This document shows positions 19,163 to 27,943 of a stretch of 64,000 nucleotides of DNA, piece by piece. Both the position numbers and the translations under genes were made by a program. Where the stretch lies: the NCBI RefSeq assembly GCF_027622875.1, contig NZ_JAPZVP010000018.1, positions 55,106-119,105 on the forward strand. Direction: 5' to 3'. Source of the stretch: Glycomyces luteolus. GTDB lineage: Bacteria > Actinomycetota > Actinomycetes > Mycobacteriales > Micromonosporaceae. The notes beneath the pieces are model-generated. The model did not search any database, was not told the origin of the DNA, and saw nothing but the letters and a program-made list of their open reading frames with translations. Within the stretch, counting starts at the first letter, position 1, and each line of letters starts with the position of its first letter.

Positions 19163-19868
19163 AGCGCTCGATGGCGTTCGCCCGGCCGATGGTCTTGTGG
19201 TGTTCGTGGAAGGAGAGGATCTGCAGCTCGACGGCCAGGTCGACCTTGCGGACCGCCACGCCCTGCGGCACGGCGAGCACACACGGCGCGAAGTTGAGAA
19301 TGCTTGTGACACCAGCATCTACGAGAAGGTCGGCCACATGTTGGGCGGCCGCTCCGGGTGTGGCGATGACCCCTATGTTGATGCCTTCGTCACGTACCGC
19401 CCCGGCCAGGAGCGTCACGTCGCGCACTCGGATCCCGTCCAAGTCCTTCCCAATGATGCCCGGGTCGGCGTCGAAGAGGCCAACGATGTCGAAGCCCCTT
19501 TCAGAGAACCCGGGGTATCTGGCCAGGGCTTGGCCCAGGTGGCCGAGGCCGATGATGGCCACGCGGGAGTCTTTGGTGAGTCCGAGCACACCTGCGATGT
19601 AGGCCGCGAGCGCGGCCACGTTGTAGCCGACGCCGCGCATCCCGGAGGCGCCGAGCTGGGAGAGGTCCTTGCGGAGCATCGCCGAGTTGACGCCGGTGGC
19701 GGCCGCGAGGGTTTCAGAGGAGACGGTCTCGATGCCCGACTCTCCGAGCGAGCTGAGCGCCCGCAGGTATTCGGGCAGGCGCCTGACCGTCGCGGCCGGC
19801 AGGTCGGCGGCCGCGGCGGGAGGGCCGCTGGGGGCCCGGTGGTCGGTGCCTTCGCCGGTGGTCGTCAA
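19158..19868 (-). CDS. rex: Redox-sensing transcriptional repressor Rex
   Basis: A 236-residue repressor that releases DNA when the NADH/NAD+ ratio rises. The winged-helix DNA-binding domain is at about 20-90 (LPEYLRALSSL, SAMLRKDLSQLGASG-type recognition helix). The Rossmann NAD(H) domain has IIGLGHLGQALA. The C-terminal swapped helix ends FHEHHKTIGRANAIE. TTG 19868 is chosen because GGAG stands eight bases before it; TTG 19919 would add 17 low-complexity residues. First gene of the hem operon. I could not find a clean Rex box (TTGTGAA-N4-TTCACAA type) upstream. A CTGGGA-TAGA-TCCCAG dyad at 20025-20040 is the only obvious inverted repeat there. Confidence 0.93.
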   Translation of the reverse strand: MTTTGEGTDHRAPSGPPAAAADLPAATVRRLPEYLRALSSLGESGIETVSSETLAAATGVNSAMLRKDLSQLGASGMRGVGYNVAALAAYIAGVLGLTKDSRVAIIGLGHLGQALARYPGFSERGFDIVGLFDADPGIIGKDLDGIRVRDVTLLAGAVRDEGINIGVIATPGAAAQHVADLLVDAGVTSILNFAPCVLAVPQGVAVRKVDLAVELQILSFHEHHKTIGRANAIERS

Positions 19869-20166
19869 TGGTGGAACTCCAGGTCCGCTAGTTCCGCGCC
19901 GCCGTTCACCGGCGCGCAACCCAGCTTAGGAGGTGGACCGTGGGGGAGCTCGCACAGGCGGCGCTAACCAGCGCCGGACGCGACTCGGCGGCTCGCGGGA
20001 CCGGTGCGGTACACCCCCGTAACACTGGGATAGATCCCAGCTGTACCGAAACCGTAGATTCCCGGCGAGCCGCCGTCTGGATCGATTTTGCCCTAAAAGA
20101 CCGGGGATGCCCGTAAATCAGTTATTTTCGGCGCGTCGCGCTCGGTGTCGAGTCTCGTGGAGTTCG

Positions 20167-20415
20167 TCACGGCTTCGCGGGGGAGGCGAGATCGCGTTCG
20201 AGGCGCGGGACGTCCACGTCCCAGTAGCTGTGCTCGCGGCCGTCGAGGAGCACCACCGGCAGCCGGTCGCCGTATTCGCGCGCCAACACAGCGTCATCGG
20301 CGACGTCGACCTCGGTCCAGCCGACACCCGTTTCGCGCGCCACCCGGGCCAGATCGGCGCGCGCGGCGCCGCACAGGTGGCAATCCCTTGTAGTCAACAG
20401 CGTCAGCCTGTTCAC
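20167..20415 (-). CDS. Glutaredoxin-like small thiol protein
   Basis: An 82-residue thioredoxin-fold protein with redox motif CHLC at residues 11-14 (TLLTTRDCHLCGAA) and a cis-Pro in RLPVVLLDG, as in the short glutaredoxin-like proteins of the NrdH/DUF836 kind. GTG 20415 has a good GGAGGG ribosome site. It lies upstream of rex, on the same strand but 300 bases away, so it may be transcribed separately. In Streptomyces a similar gene also sits between rex and bldN. Its reductant is unknown; mycothiol is likely in this phylum. Confidence 0.82.
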   Translation of the reverse strand: MNRLTLLTTRDCHLCGAARADLARVARETGVGWTEVDVADDAVLAREYGDRLPVVLLDGREHSYWDVDVPRLERDLASPAKP

Positions 20416-20496
20416 CCTGCTCCCTCCGGGAATCAGAAGATCGCACAGTCTGTGCGACACCCTCTGTCATTCCTCGATCACTATTGAGCCAGAACC

Positions 20497-20532
20497 GGTC
20501 CGCGAACGCGGACCTCCAAACATTTGGGGAGG
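20497..20532. promoter_or_regulatory. Two inverted repeats between glutaredoxin and bldN genes
   Basis: GGTCCGCG-AA-CGCGGACC (20497-20514) is a perfect 8+8 dyad. It is followed at once by CCTCCAAA-CA-TTTGGGGAGG, a second, nearly perfect dyad. They lie 210-245 bases upstream of bldN and 80-115 bases upstream of the divergent glutaredoxin start, a fair place for operators. The regulator is not known. The rest of 20416-20740 shows no gene. Confidence 0.4.
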
Positions 20533-20740
20533 TAATGGTGGGATTCCGCCCCCGTGAAGAAGGGTACGTCGGCGCGCCGGGCGAGCACCGACATCACCTG
20601 CATCCAACCCGTCACCGAACGCGACACGCCGAACGTAAATCCGCGTCGGCGGCCTTCTTGATTTCTAGACTCAGGCGGGTCAGTCCCTGCGGGACCCGAT
20701 CGCATGACTCGACCCGACCCCTCACACGAGGAGGCCACTA

Positions 20741-21622
20741 GTGCCCGGTATTGCACCAGCAATGTCTGTGCTCATTCATGGCTCGAAAGCTTCGCCAAGG
20801 GTGCCCTACGCGAACCACCACACCGCAATGCTCACTGCAGATCTCGTCCCTTACATGTACGGCGGCAGCGCCATCGTCGAGAACCTGACGCGGCTGCCCG
20901 CCCCGACCTTCGAACGGCTCCGGCAGGCCGTGTGGACCGTCCTGAGCCTCGGCACCGGCACCGCCGAGCAGCACCACGTGCGCCCCGGCAGCAGTATGGG
21001 CGCCGGCGCGACCGAGGCCTCCAGCCCCGAGCAGCACGACCCGAGCACCGACCAGGTGGACGGCGACGAGGTGGCCGATCTGGTGGCGCGCGCGCAGGAC
21101 GGCGACCCGAACGCGTTCGGCGAGATCTACGACCGCTACAGCGAGACGGTCTACCGCTACATCTACTTCCGGGTGAACAACGCCCAGCTGGCGGAGGACC
21201 TCGCCTCCGAGACCTTCCTGCGGGCGCTGCGCCGCATCTCCAGCTTCAGCTGGCAGGGCCGGGCCTTCGGGGCCTGGCTGGTGACGATCGCGCGGAACCT
21301 GGTCGTCGACCACTTCAAGTCCGGCCGCTACCGGCTCGAGATCGTCAAGCCCGACGTCCTGGGGACCGACTCCCCCGAGACCGACCCGACCACCTCCCCC
21401 GAGACCGCCGCGCTGGAGAAGCTCACCAACGCCACCCTCCTCACCGCGGTCAAGAAACTCAACCCGGACCAGCAGGAATGCATCGTGCTGCGGTTCCTGC
21501 AGGGGTTCACCGTCGCCGAGACCGCCCGCACCATGGGCAAGAACGAAGGCGCGGTCAAGGCGCTCCAGTACCGGGCCGTGCGGACCCTCGCACGACTATT
21601 GCCGGACGGCTTCCGAGGCTGA
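20741..21622 (+). CDS. bldN: BldN-type ECF sigma factor with N-terminal pro-sequence
   Basis: A 293-residue ECF sigma factor. Residues 1-110 are an extension not found in ordinary ECF sigmas. Sigma region 2 runs from about 112 (LVARAQDGDPNAFGEIYDRYSE, RYIYFRVNN, SWQGRAFGAWLVTIARNLV), and region 4 ends with GKNEGAVKALQYRAVRTLARLLP. These segments match Streptomyces sigma-BldN almost word for word as I recall them. That protein also carries a pro-sequence removed on activation and drives the chaplin/rodlin genes of aerial hyphae. GTG 20741 has GGAGG seven bases upstream. The next gene looks like its anti-sigma factor. Confidence 0.9.
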   Translation: MPGIAPAMSVLIHGSKASPRVPYANHHTAMLTADLVPYMYGGSAIVENLTRLPAPTFERLRQAVWTVLSLGTGTAEQHHVRPGSSMGAGATEASSPEQHDPSTDQVDGDEVADLVARAQDGDPNAFGEIYDRYSETVYRYIYFRVNNAQLAEDLASETFLRALRRISSFSWQGRAFGAWLVTIARNLVVDHFKSGRYRLEIVKPDVLGTDSPETDPTTSPETAALEKLTNATLLTAVKKLNPDQQECIVLRFLQGFTVAETARTMGKNEGAVKALQYRAVRTLARLLPDGFRG

Positions 21623-21935
21623 AGTAGGCGTTTCCGATCCCTTTTCCATCTCCACCACCGACCGCTCAGGCTGCTGTCGGAAAAGCGACAAAAACCCGTC
21701 TCCGCGGGCTCCGGCCCGCCAACTCGTCATCAAGGGTCCGCCGGGCGATGCCCGGCCGGACCGACACTGCCAGGTCAGGGCCTTCTACCGGCCCTTTGCC
21801 GCCGTGGAATCGAACGGCGAGGCGGACAAAGTGGTCTGCGTCGCAAGGTTCTCGGCGAACCGTAACCTCAGGGGCTACTCGTGCGTTGTTCTCAGTACAG
21901 GAGCAGGATCCATGCAGTGAGAGGGGGTGTGCCCG

Positions 21936-23108
21936 GTGACTTTGAACCCTATGGAGCGCCGTCGTGCGGAGGAATTCGCGCGGCTGCTTGACTCCGAGGA
22001 CCCCTCCCTCCCTCACCAGCGCGGCAGCGCTGATACATCGGACGCGTCATCAGAAGCGTTCGCCGAACTCGTCGGCGTCACCGAAAGACTCGGCGGTCTC
22101 AGCGAGCAGCTCATGGCCGCGACCCGGCCGTCGCAGCACTGGCAGGACGCCACGAGGCGGCGTCTCATGGCCGTCGCCGCAGAAGAAGGCATCGGCGTCA
22201 CCGCCAGAGCGCGCGCCAGCGCCGCCGTGCCCGAGACCACGCGGGCCCCGGTGCTCGACGACATGTTCCCGCGCCGCCCGCGCGGCGGGCGCCGCCTCGC
22301 GATCGTGGCGGCCCTGCTCACCGGCACCGTGGCCGTCTCCGGGGTCTCAGCGGCCTCGGGCGACGCGCTGCCGGGCGAGACGCTGTACGGGGTCAAGCGC
22401 TCCACCGAGCGGGCGCAGCTCGCCTTGGCGGGCAACGATCTCGGGCGGGCGCAGCTGTATCTGGAGTTCGCTCGCACGCGTATCCAGGAGGCCTCCGAGG
22501 TCGTCGGCGACGACGCAGCGGTCGCGAGCGCGCTGAGCGACGCCACCGGAGAGCTGCGCAGCGGCACCGCGCTGCTGGGCGAGATCGCCGTGGAGAGCGG
22601 AGACCCGGCACCGCTCGACTACGTCGACCTGTTCACCAACGAGCACCGCTGGGTGCTCGAGGACCTGGTGGCCGAGCTCGACGGCGAAGCGCTGACCGCG
22701 GGCGAGGAACTGGTCGCGGTGCTCGAGGCCGCGGCGGTCCGGTCCGTGGAGCTGCGCGGCGCGCTCGACTGCACCGAGGCCGGCGGGGAGACCGACGCGC
22801 TCGGCCCGATCCCGGGCTCGTGTGTGAAGGACGCCGTGGACGCGGCCGCTCCGGACGAGCCGGGCGCCACCGATGGCGACGAGAACGGTGCGGCGGAGAC
22901 CGGCGGCGGCGAGGCCACCGGTGCGGCCGACGGCGAGCCGGAGCCCGCGACGGGCGGCGACCCGGCCCCGGGCAGTGAAGCGCCGCAGACGGATCCGATC
23001 ACAGGCGGCCCGACGGACCCGGCGACCACGGGCGAGCCGAACGCCGAGACCGAGGACGACGAAGTCCTCGGCGAACTGACCGGGATCATCTCGGACCTGT
23101 TCGAATGA
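21936..23108 (+). CDS. rsbN: RsbN-like transmembrane anti-sigma factor, DUF5667 domain
   Basis: A 390-residue single-pass membrane protein. A cytoplasmic N-terminus (RRRAEEFARLLDSED) is of the kind that clamps ECF sigma factors. The membrane segment is at about 112-132 (LAIVAALLTGTVAVSGVSA). The outer DUF5667 domain begins ALPGETLYGVKRSTERAQLAL. A long Gly/Glu/Pro/Thr-rich tail and a short hydrophobic end (LGELTGIISDLFE) finish it. GTG 21936 is preferred to 21927 because GAGGGGG then has an eight-base spacing. Position right after bldN argues for the BldN-specific anti-sigma role known from Streptomyces. The 313-bp gap before it (21623-21935) holds no gene, so it probably has its own promoter. 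Confidence 0.8.
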   Translation: MTLNPMERRRAEEFARLLDSEDPSLPHQRGSADTSDASSEAFAELVGVTERLGGLSEQLMAATRPSQHWQDATRRRLMAVAAEEGIGVTARARASAAVPETTRAPVLDDMFPRRPRGGRRLAIVAALLTGTVAVSGVSAASGDALPGETLYGVKRSTERAQLALAGNDLGRAQLYLEFARTRIQEASEVVGDDAAVASALSDATGELRSGTALLGEIAVESGDPAPLDYVDLFTNEHRWVLEDLVAELDGEALTAGEELVAVLEAAAVRSVELRGALDCTEAGGETDALGPIPGSCVKDAVDAAAPDEPGATDGDENGAAETGGGEATGAADGEPEPATGGDPAPGSEAPQTDPITGGPTDPATTGEPNAETEDDEVLGELTGIISDLFE

Positions 23109-23133
23109 CGTGAACATGCACGGTGCGGAGTAG

Positions 23134-23166
23134 CGGGCCGGGAAGCCGAAGGGCTCCCGGCCCGCC
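23134..23166 (+). terminator. Terminator after rsbN-like gene
   Basis: GCGGGCCGGGA-A-GCC pairs with GGC-TCCCGGCCCGC, a 14-bp stem with one bulged A, 26 bases after the stop. No T run follows. Confidence 0.65.
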
Positions 23167-23298
23167 GTGTCGGCGGCTGCGAAACCGCCCACGCCGCTCT
23201 CCGCTTCCCAACGCACGTAACTGGGCCCACACTGGAAATTCACCGGGGTCGCGTCCTGGCGTTACAGGCCGTCTGCCTGAGGCTTGTAGGCTTTTAGA

Positions 23299-24189
23299 GT
23301 GTCTGAGATCGAGGCTTCCTTCACCGCCTCCGCCACGCCCCTTCCACGAACCGTGCGGGCTGGCGGCACCGCGCTGACCCATTCCGTCGTCGTCGAGCCC
23401 GCCGCGCCGGGAGACGACGAGCTCGCCCACCTCCCCACCGCCGCCTTCTTCGACGTCGACAACACCCTCATGCACGGCGCCTCCACCTACTGGCTCGCCC
23501 GCGCCCTCGCCAAGCACGGCGTGCTCTCGGGCCGCGACATCCTCAACTTCGCCTGGAAGCAGGCCCGCTTCAAGTTCGGCGCCGAGAACCACGGGCACAT
23601 CTCCTCGGTCAAGTCCTCCGCGCTCGAGCTCGTCGCCGGGTTCCCCGTCGACGAGATGCGCAAGATCTGCGAAGAGGTCGTCGACCGCGACATCTCGCCG
23701 CGCATCCTCGCGCCCGTGCGCCGCCTCGCCGAACGCCACCTCGAGTCCGACCAGGAGGTGTGGCTGGTGACGGCCAGCCCGGTCGAGCTCGCCGGGGTCC
23801 TCGCCTCGCGCCTCGGGCTCACCGGGGCGCTCGGCACCATCGCCGAGATCGAGGACGGCTGCTACACCGGCCGCCTCGTCGGCGACCTCATGCACGGCCC
23901 CGCGAAGGCCGACGGCATCGCCCAGCTCGCGGACGAGCGCGGCCTCAACCTGGAGCAGTGCACGGCCTACTCGGACTCGGCGAACGACCTGCCGATGCTG
24001 CGCAAAGTGGGGCGGGCCATCGCCGTCAACCCGGACACGCGACTCGCCCGCCAGGCCCGCCACTACGGCTGGCCCGTCCTCGACTACCGCCGCGGCCGCC
24101 GCGCCGCGAAGCTCGCGCTTCCGACCGCGGCCGCCGCCGGTGTGGGCGCGGGCCTGCTGTACCTCTACAAGTCCCGCGAGCGGGACTAG
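23299..24189 (+). CDS. HAD-IB family phosphatase (SerB-like)
   Basis: A 296-residue HAD-superfamily hydrolase of subfamily IB. Motif I FFDVDNTL (nucleophile Asp, acid/base Asp), motif II in WLVTASP, motif III Lys in HGPAKADGI and motif IV in YSDSANDLPML are all intact, so it should be active on a phosphomonoester. The C-terminus ends with a hydrophobic segment and KSRERD, a possible membrane anchor. GTG 23299 has no ribosome site; TAGGCT ends six bases before it and TTACAG lies 17 bases further up, so a leaderless transcript is likely. Substrate unknown (phosphoserine or a lipid phosphate are options). Confidence 0.85.
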   Translation: MSEIEASFTASATPLPRTVRAGGTALTHSVVVEPAAPGDDELAHLPTAAFFDVDNTLMHGASTYWLARALAKHGVLSGRDILNFAWKQARFKFGAENHGHISSVKSSALELVAGFPVDEMRKICEEVVDRDISPRILAPVRRLAERHLESDQEVWLVTASPVELAGVLASRLGLTGALGTIAEIEDGCYTGRLVGDLMHGPAKADGIAQLADERGLNLEQCTAYSDSANDLPMLRKVGRAIAVNPDTRLARQARHYGWPVLDYRRGRRAAKLALPTAAAAGVGAGLLYLYKSRERD

Positions 24190-24227
24190 CCGCAGCCCTC
24201 GACCGTGCCGGTAGCAGAATAGGGCGA

Positions 24228-25322
24228 ATGGACACCGCACAGCGGCTCACCCTCGCGGGGACGGCGATACTCGCCGTCGCCTGGCTCGCCTGGCCCTCCC
24301 CCGACCGGCCCGAGAGCGCCGCCGTGCCCGAGACCGCGCCGACGGTGTGGGAGACCTGGGACGCCGAACCTGTCGACCTGCCCGGTCAGATCGACGGCCT
24401 CGCCTGGACCCCGCTCACCGTCCTCGACAGCGCCCCCGGCGTCAACGCGCTCCTCGGCACCGACGAGGCCGGGAACCTGCTCTATGTGGAGCGGACCGCC
24501 GAGGGCGAGGCCTCGATCGAGGTCGTCGCCGAACCAGGCGGCGTGCCCGGGATCGTCGCCGCGGCGGCCACCGATGAGCGGTTCGCGTGGCTCCAGTCGG
24601 TGCCCGATACGCAGGGCAGGGTCGTCTCCGAACTGTGGACGGCCGAACGAGGCGCCGACGGCAGGCCCGGCGAGGCCGCGCTCCTGACGGCCGACACCGG
24701 CGACGTCGTCACCGCCGGCAGCGCCTACGACCTCCAGTTCGCCGCCGAAGGGCTGCACTGGCTCTCGACCGCGCGCAGCGAAGCGCTCGTCACGGAGCAC
24801 CGGTCGATCAGCGTCGACGGCGGCGAGGTCGAGATCGTGGGCCACCGCGGCGCGTGGCAGGCCACCGCATGGCCGTGGCTCGCCAGCGCCGGATCCGACT
24901 CGCTGGGCGGGGCGCAGCTCGTGCGCACCGACACCGGCGCGGGCGTCAAGGTGTTCTCCGGGTCCGATGAGCTGACGCTGTGCTCGGCCACCTGGTGCCG
25001 CCTGATCGTGACCGCCGAGGACGGCTCGCGCGTCGACCTCGTCCGTCCAGACGGGAGCAGTAGGACCACGGTCGCCGAGGGCTTCACGTCCGCGGTGTCG
25101 CCCGACGTCGGGCTCATCGACCGGTTCGAGCCGCTCGCGGAGTCCAAGGCCGCCACCGGTGACGGGACCACGTTGACGCTCTTCGACCTCCAGGAGGGCG
25201 CCGAGTACCTCGTCGCCTCCAGCGCGGGCGAGACCGGCGCCGACGCCAAGTGCCTGTGGTGGTCGACCGGGACGGGCGAACTGCTCGAGTGGCACGTGCT
25301 TGACCTCACGGACCTGGCTTAA
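24228..25322 (+). CDS. Membrane-anchored or secreted protein of unknown function
   Basis: A 364-residue protein that I do not recognise. Residues 8-23 are one hydrophobic segment (LTLAGTAILAVAWLAW) that acts as signal anchor. The remainder has repeated short beta-strand patterns with Trp, Gly and Asp turns (WLQSVPD, LHWLSTARS, LCWWSTGTGELLEWHVL), suggestive of a six- or seven-bladed propeller lying outside the membrane. CAGAAT ends seven bases before ATG 24228, consistent with leaderless transcription. The gap to the phosphatase upstream is 38 bases. Confidence 0.75.
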   Translation: MDTAQRLTLAGTAILAVAWLAWPSPDRPESAAVPETAPTVWETWDAEPVDLPGQIDGLAWTPLTVLDSAPGVNALLGTDEAGNLLYVERTAEGEASIEVVAEPGGVPGIVAAAATDERFAWLQSVPDTQGRVVSELWTAERGADGRPGEAALLTADTGDVVTAGSAYDLQFAAEGLHWLSTARSEALVTEHRSISVDGGEVEIVGHRGAWQATAWPWLASAGSDSLGGAQLVRTDTGAGVKVFSGSDELTLCSATWCRLIVTAEDGSRVDLVRPDGSSRTTVAEGFTSAVSPDVGLIDRFEPLAESKAATGDGTTLTLFDLQEGAEYLVASSAGETGADAKCLWWSTGTGELLEWHVLDLTDLA

Positions 25323-25363
25323 TGCGAGGCGTCCACGCACCGGGCACGGGTAACGTCGATGCC

Positions 25364-26218
25364 GTGACCACACCTGGAGACTTGAGCGCACCGCAGGAGG
25401 GCCCGGCACGGCCCGAGATCATGGGTGTCCTCAATGTCACCCCCGACTCGTTCTCCGACGGCGGGCGCTATCTCGATTTCAGCGACGCGGTGGCGCACGG
25501 CGAGCAGATGGGCGCCGAAGGGGCCGACCTGATCGACGTAGGCGGCGAGTCGACGCGGCCCGGCGCCGACCGCGTGGATCCCGCGACCGAGATCGGGCGC
25601 GTGGTGGACGTGGTGGCGGCGCTGTCCGAACGGGGCCTTGCCGTCTCGATCGACACGACCCGGGCGGCGGTGGCCGCTGCGGCCATCGAGGCCGGCGCGA
25701 GCGTCGTCAACGACGTCTCGGGCGGCCTGGCCGACCCGGACATGGCGCGGGTCGTCGCCGACACCGGCGTGCGGTGGGTGCTCATGCACTGGCGCGGCCA
25801 TTCGGCGGACATGCAGCGGCTCCAGCACTACGAGAACGTGGTCGCGGATGTGAAGGCCGAGCTGGAGGACCGGGTCGAGGCGGCCCTGGACTCCGGTGTG
25901 GACCGCTCGAAGCTGATCCTCGACCCCGGGCTCGGCTTCGCGAAGTCGGCCGAGCACAACTGGCGGCTCTCGGCGCACCTGGACGAGTTCGTGGCCCTGG
26001 GGTATCCGGTGCTGTTCGGCTCCTCCCGGAAGTCGTATCTCGGGAAGCTCCTCGAGGACGAGAGCGGGAAGCCGCGCCCGGTCGGCCAGCGGGAGGCGGC
26101 GACGCTCGCGACTTCTGTCCTGGCGTTCGAGGCGGGCGTGTGGGGCGTGCGGGTCCACGACGTGGCCGGGACGGCCGACGCGCGGGCCGTGTGGATGGCC
26201 ACGCGCCGGGCCCGATAG
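25364..26218 (+). CDS. folP: Dihydropteroate synthase
   Basis: A 284-residue TIM-barrel enzyme that joins p-aminobenzoate to dihydropterin pyrophosphate, the sulfonamide target. The loops NVTPDSFSDGG, IDVGGESTRPGA, NDVSGGLADPDM, DPGLGFAKSAEHN and GSSRKSYLG are all present. GTG 25364 is chosen: TAACGT ends seven bases before it, no Shine-Dalgarno site exists, and the family N-terminus lies just downstream. No other folate gene is adjacent, so this could be the isolated paralogue common in actinomycetes, but all visible residues of an active enzyme are kept. Confidence 0.93.
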   Translation: MTTPGDLSAPQEGPARPEIMGVLNVTPDSFSDGGRYLDFSDAVAHGEQMGAEGADLIDVGGESTRPGADRVDPATEIGRVVDVVAALSERGLAVSIDTTRAAVAAAAIEAGASVVNDVSGGLADPDMARVVADTGVRWVLMHWRGHSADMQRLQHYENVVADVKAELEDRVEAALDSGVDRSKLILDPGLGFAKSAEHNWRLSAHLDEFVALGYPVLFGSSRKSYLGKLLEDESGKPRPVGQREAATLATSVLAFEAGVWGVRVHDVAGTADARAVWMATRRAR

Positions 26219-26380
26219 GGCTGACAGATCACTGACAGCCCGACGGCACATTGACGTTGACAGCGCGCTGACCAGGCTCGGGACAGCTCACCGATCGGAT
26301 CGGTGGGATTGCGTACCCATCTCGGAACTTGGAACAGCGGTTGCGGTTTCGCCTGTCTCACCCGTAGCATTCGGCTCGTA

Positions 26381-26480
26381 CTTCATCCAGAGCAGCTGAG
26401 GGGTCCGGCCCTGCGAAGCTGCGGCAACCACCGTCCAACGGCAGGTGCCAATTCCGGCCCGCTGCGCGGGGAAGATGAGG
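26381..26480 (+). promoter_or_regulatory. SAM-I (S-box) riboswitch upstream of threonine-synthase-family gene
   Basis: The conserved S-box landmarks follow in order: ATC-AGAG, the GAGGG...CCGGCCCTGCGAAGC segment, GCGGCAACC, AGGTGCCAATTCC and the 3' GAAGATGAGG. P1 pairs 26381-26387 (CTTCATC) with 26474-26480 (GATGAGG). The P1 3' strand runs into the ribosome site GGGAGGAG (26479-26486), nine bases before ATG 26496. A SAM-stabilised P1 would thus hide the start, so translational repression is the likely mode. The stretch 26219-26380 before it shows no gene. Confidence 0.92.
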
Positions 26481-26495
26481 GAGGAGCCTTCTCGT

Positions 26496-27782
26496 ATGTC
26501 TAATACTCACTCGGCTACGCCGGTCAGAGAACTCGGTGCCGACAGCCCGGCCAAGGGTCTGATCTGCCGGAACTGCAACGCCACGTATGACCTGATCGCC
26601 CAGCACGCCTGTTGGCAGTGTTTCGGCCCGCTCGAAGTCGACTACGACCAGGCGGAGCTGGCGAAGGTCACGCGCGAGCAGATCGAGGCCGGTCCGCAGA
26701 ACATCTGGCGGTACGCGCCGCTGCTGCCCGTGGGCGTCCACCCCGAGGACCGGGTGAGCCTGAACCCGGGCCTGACCCCGCTCATCGACGCGAAGAACCT
26801 CGCGAAGGCCCTGGGGATGCGCAAGCTCTGGGTGAAGGACGACTCGGCGAACCCCACCCACTCGTTCAAGGACCGCGTGGTGTCGACCGCGGTCTCGGCC
26901 GCGATCAAGCTCGGTTTCGACCGCTTCGCGTGCGCTTCGACGGGCAACCTGGCGAACTCGGTGGCCGCGCACGCGGCCCGCGCGGGCGTGCCGTCGATCG
27001 TGTTCATCCCGCACGACCTGGAGCCGGGCAAGATCGTCCAGTCGGCGATCTACGGCGGCAAGCTGGTCGCGGTGCAGGGCTCGTACGACGACGTGAACCG
27101 GCTCTGCTCGGAGCTGACGGAGACGGACGACTTCGAGACGACGGCGTTCGTGAACGTCAACATCCGCCCGTACTACGCCGAGGGTTCGAAGACGCTCGGC
27201 TACGAGGTCGCCGAGCAGCTCGGCTGGCGGCTGCCGGAGCAGGTCGTGGTGCCGATGGCCTCGGGCGAGCTCCTGACGAAGATCCACAAGGCGTTCGAGG
27301 AGTCGGCCGAGATCGGCCTGACCGAGCCGGGCAAGGTGCGGGTCTTCGGGGCGCAGTCGGCCGGGTGCAGCCCGATCGCCGACGCTTTCGCCGAGGGCAC
27401 CGACGTGATCACGCCGGTGAAGCCGACGGGCATCGCGAAGAGCCTCAACATCGGCGACCCGGCGGCCGGGCCTTATGCGATCGAGGCGTGCCGCAGCACG
27501 GGCGGCGGCATGGCGAAGGTGACCGACGACGAGATCCGCGAGGGCGTCCGGCTGCTCGCCGCGACCACCGGCGTATTCGCTGAAACGGCCGGCGGCGTGG
27601 TCGTCGCTACGCTCCGTAAGCTTCTTGAGTCGGGACAGTTGGACCCGGAGGCCGAGACGGTCATTTACAACACCGGTGAAGGACTGAAAACCCTCGATGC
27701 AGTGTCCTCGCTGGTCGGACCGACGCACACGGTGAAGCCTTCATTGAAGGCTGCTAAGGAAGCGGGACTTCTGGAGTCCTGA
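26496..27782 (+). CDS. thrC: Threonine synthase family PLP enzyme with zinc ribbon
   Basis: A 428-residue PLP enzyme of fold type II. An N-terminal zinc ribbon has CRNCN and CWQCFG. The PLP lysine is in DSANPTHSFKDR, and the phosphate loop follows in CASTGNLANSVAA. Threonine synthase releases threonine from O-phosphohomoserine. Here the gene stands alone, without hom or thrB, and is under a SAM riboswitch. That points to a second copy with a role tied to methionine or SAM levels rather than the main threonine operon gene. ATG 26496 follows GGGAGGAG, which overlaps the riboswitch P1 helix. A long hairpin follows the stop. Confidence 0.9.
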   Translation: MSNTHSATPVRELGADSPAKGLICRNCNATYDLIAQHACWQCFGPLEVDYDQAELAKVTREQIEAGPQNIWRYAPLLPVGVHPEDRVSLNPGLTPLIDAKNLAKALGMRKLWVKDDSANPTHSFKDRVVSTAVSAAIKLGFDRFACASTGNLANSVAAHAARAGVPSIVFIPHDLEPGKIVQSAIYGGKLVAVQGSYDDVNRLCSELTETDDFETTAFVNVNIRPYYAEGSKTLGYEVAEQLGWRLPEQVVVPMASGELLTKIHKAFEESAEIGLTEPGKVRVFGAQSAGCSPIADAFAEGTDVITPVKPTGIAKSLNIGDPAAGPYAIEACRSTGGGMAKVTDDEIREGVRLLAATTGVFAETAGGVVVATLRKLLESGQLDPEAETVIYNTGEGLKTLDAVSSLVGPTHTVKPSLKAAKEAGLLES

Positions 27783-27789
27783 GTGGAGT

Positions 27790-27833
27790 GGGAGTTTGGA
27801 AAGCATTACCAGTCAAACGCTTTCCGAACTCCC
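27790..27833 (+). terminator. Terminator after thrC
   Basis: GGGAGTTTGGAAAGC pairs with GCTTTCCGAACTCCC over a 14-base loop, 15 bp with one T-G wobble, seven bases after the thrC stop. Confidence 0.75.
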
Positions 27834-27943
27834 GAATTTATCACTGTGCGTGACCGATGTGAATGGTTGTGTCGGGTACCCGACAGAAATGAATTGGTCG
27901 TCGGGTCTTGACCCTATTCAGTGAATAAGCAAGAATTCTTCTT

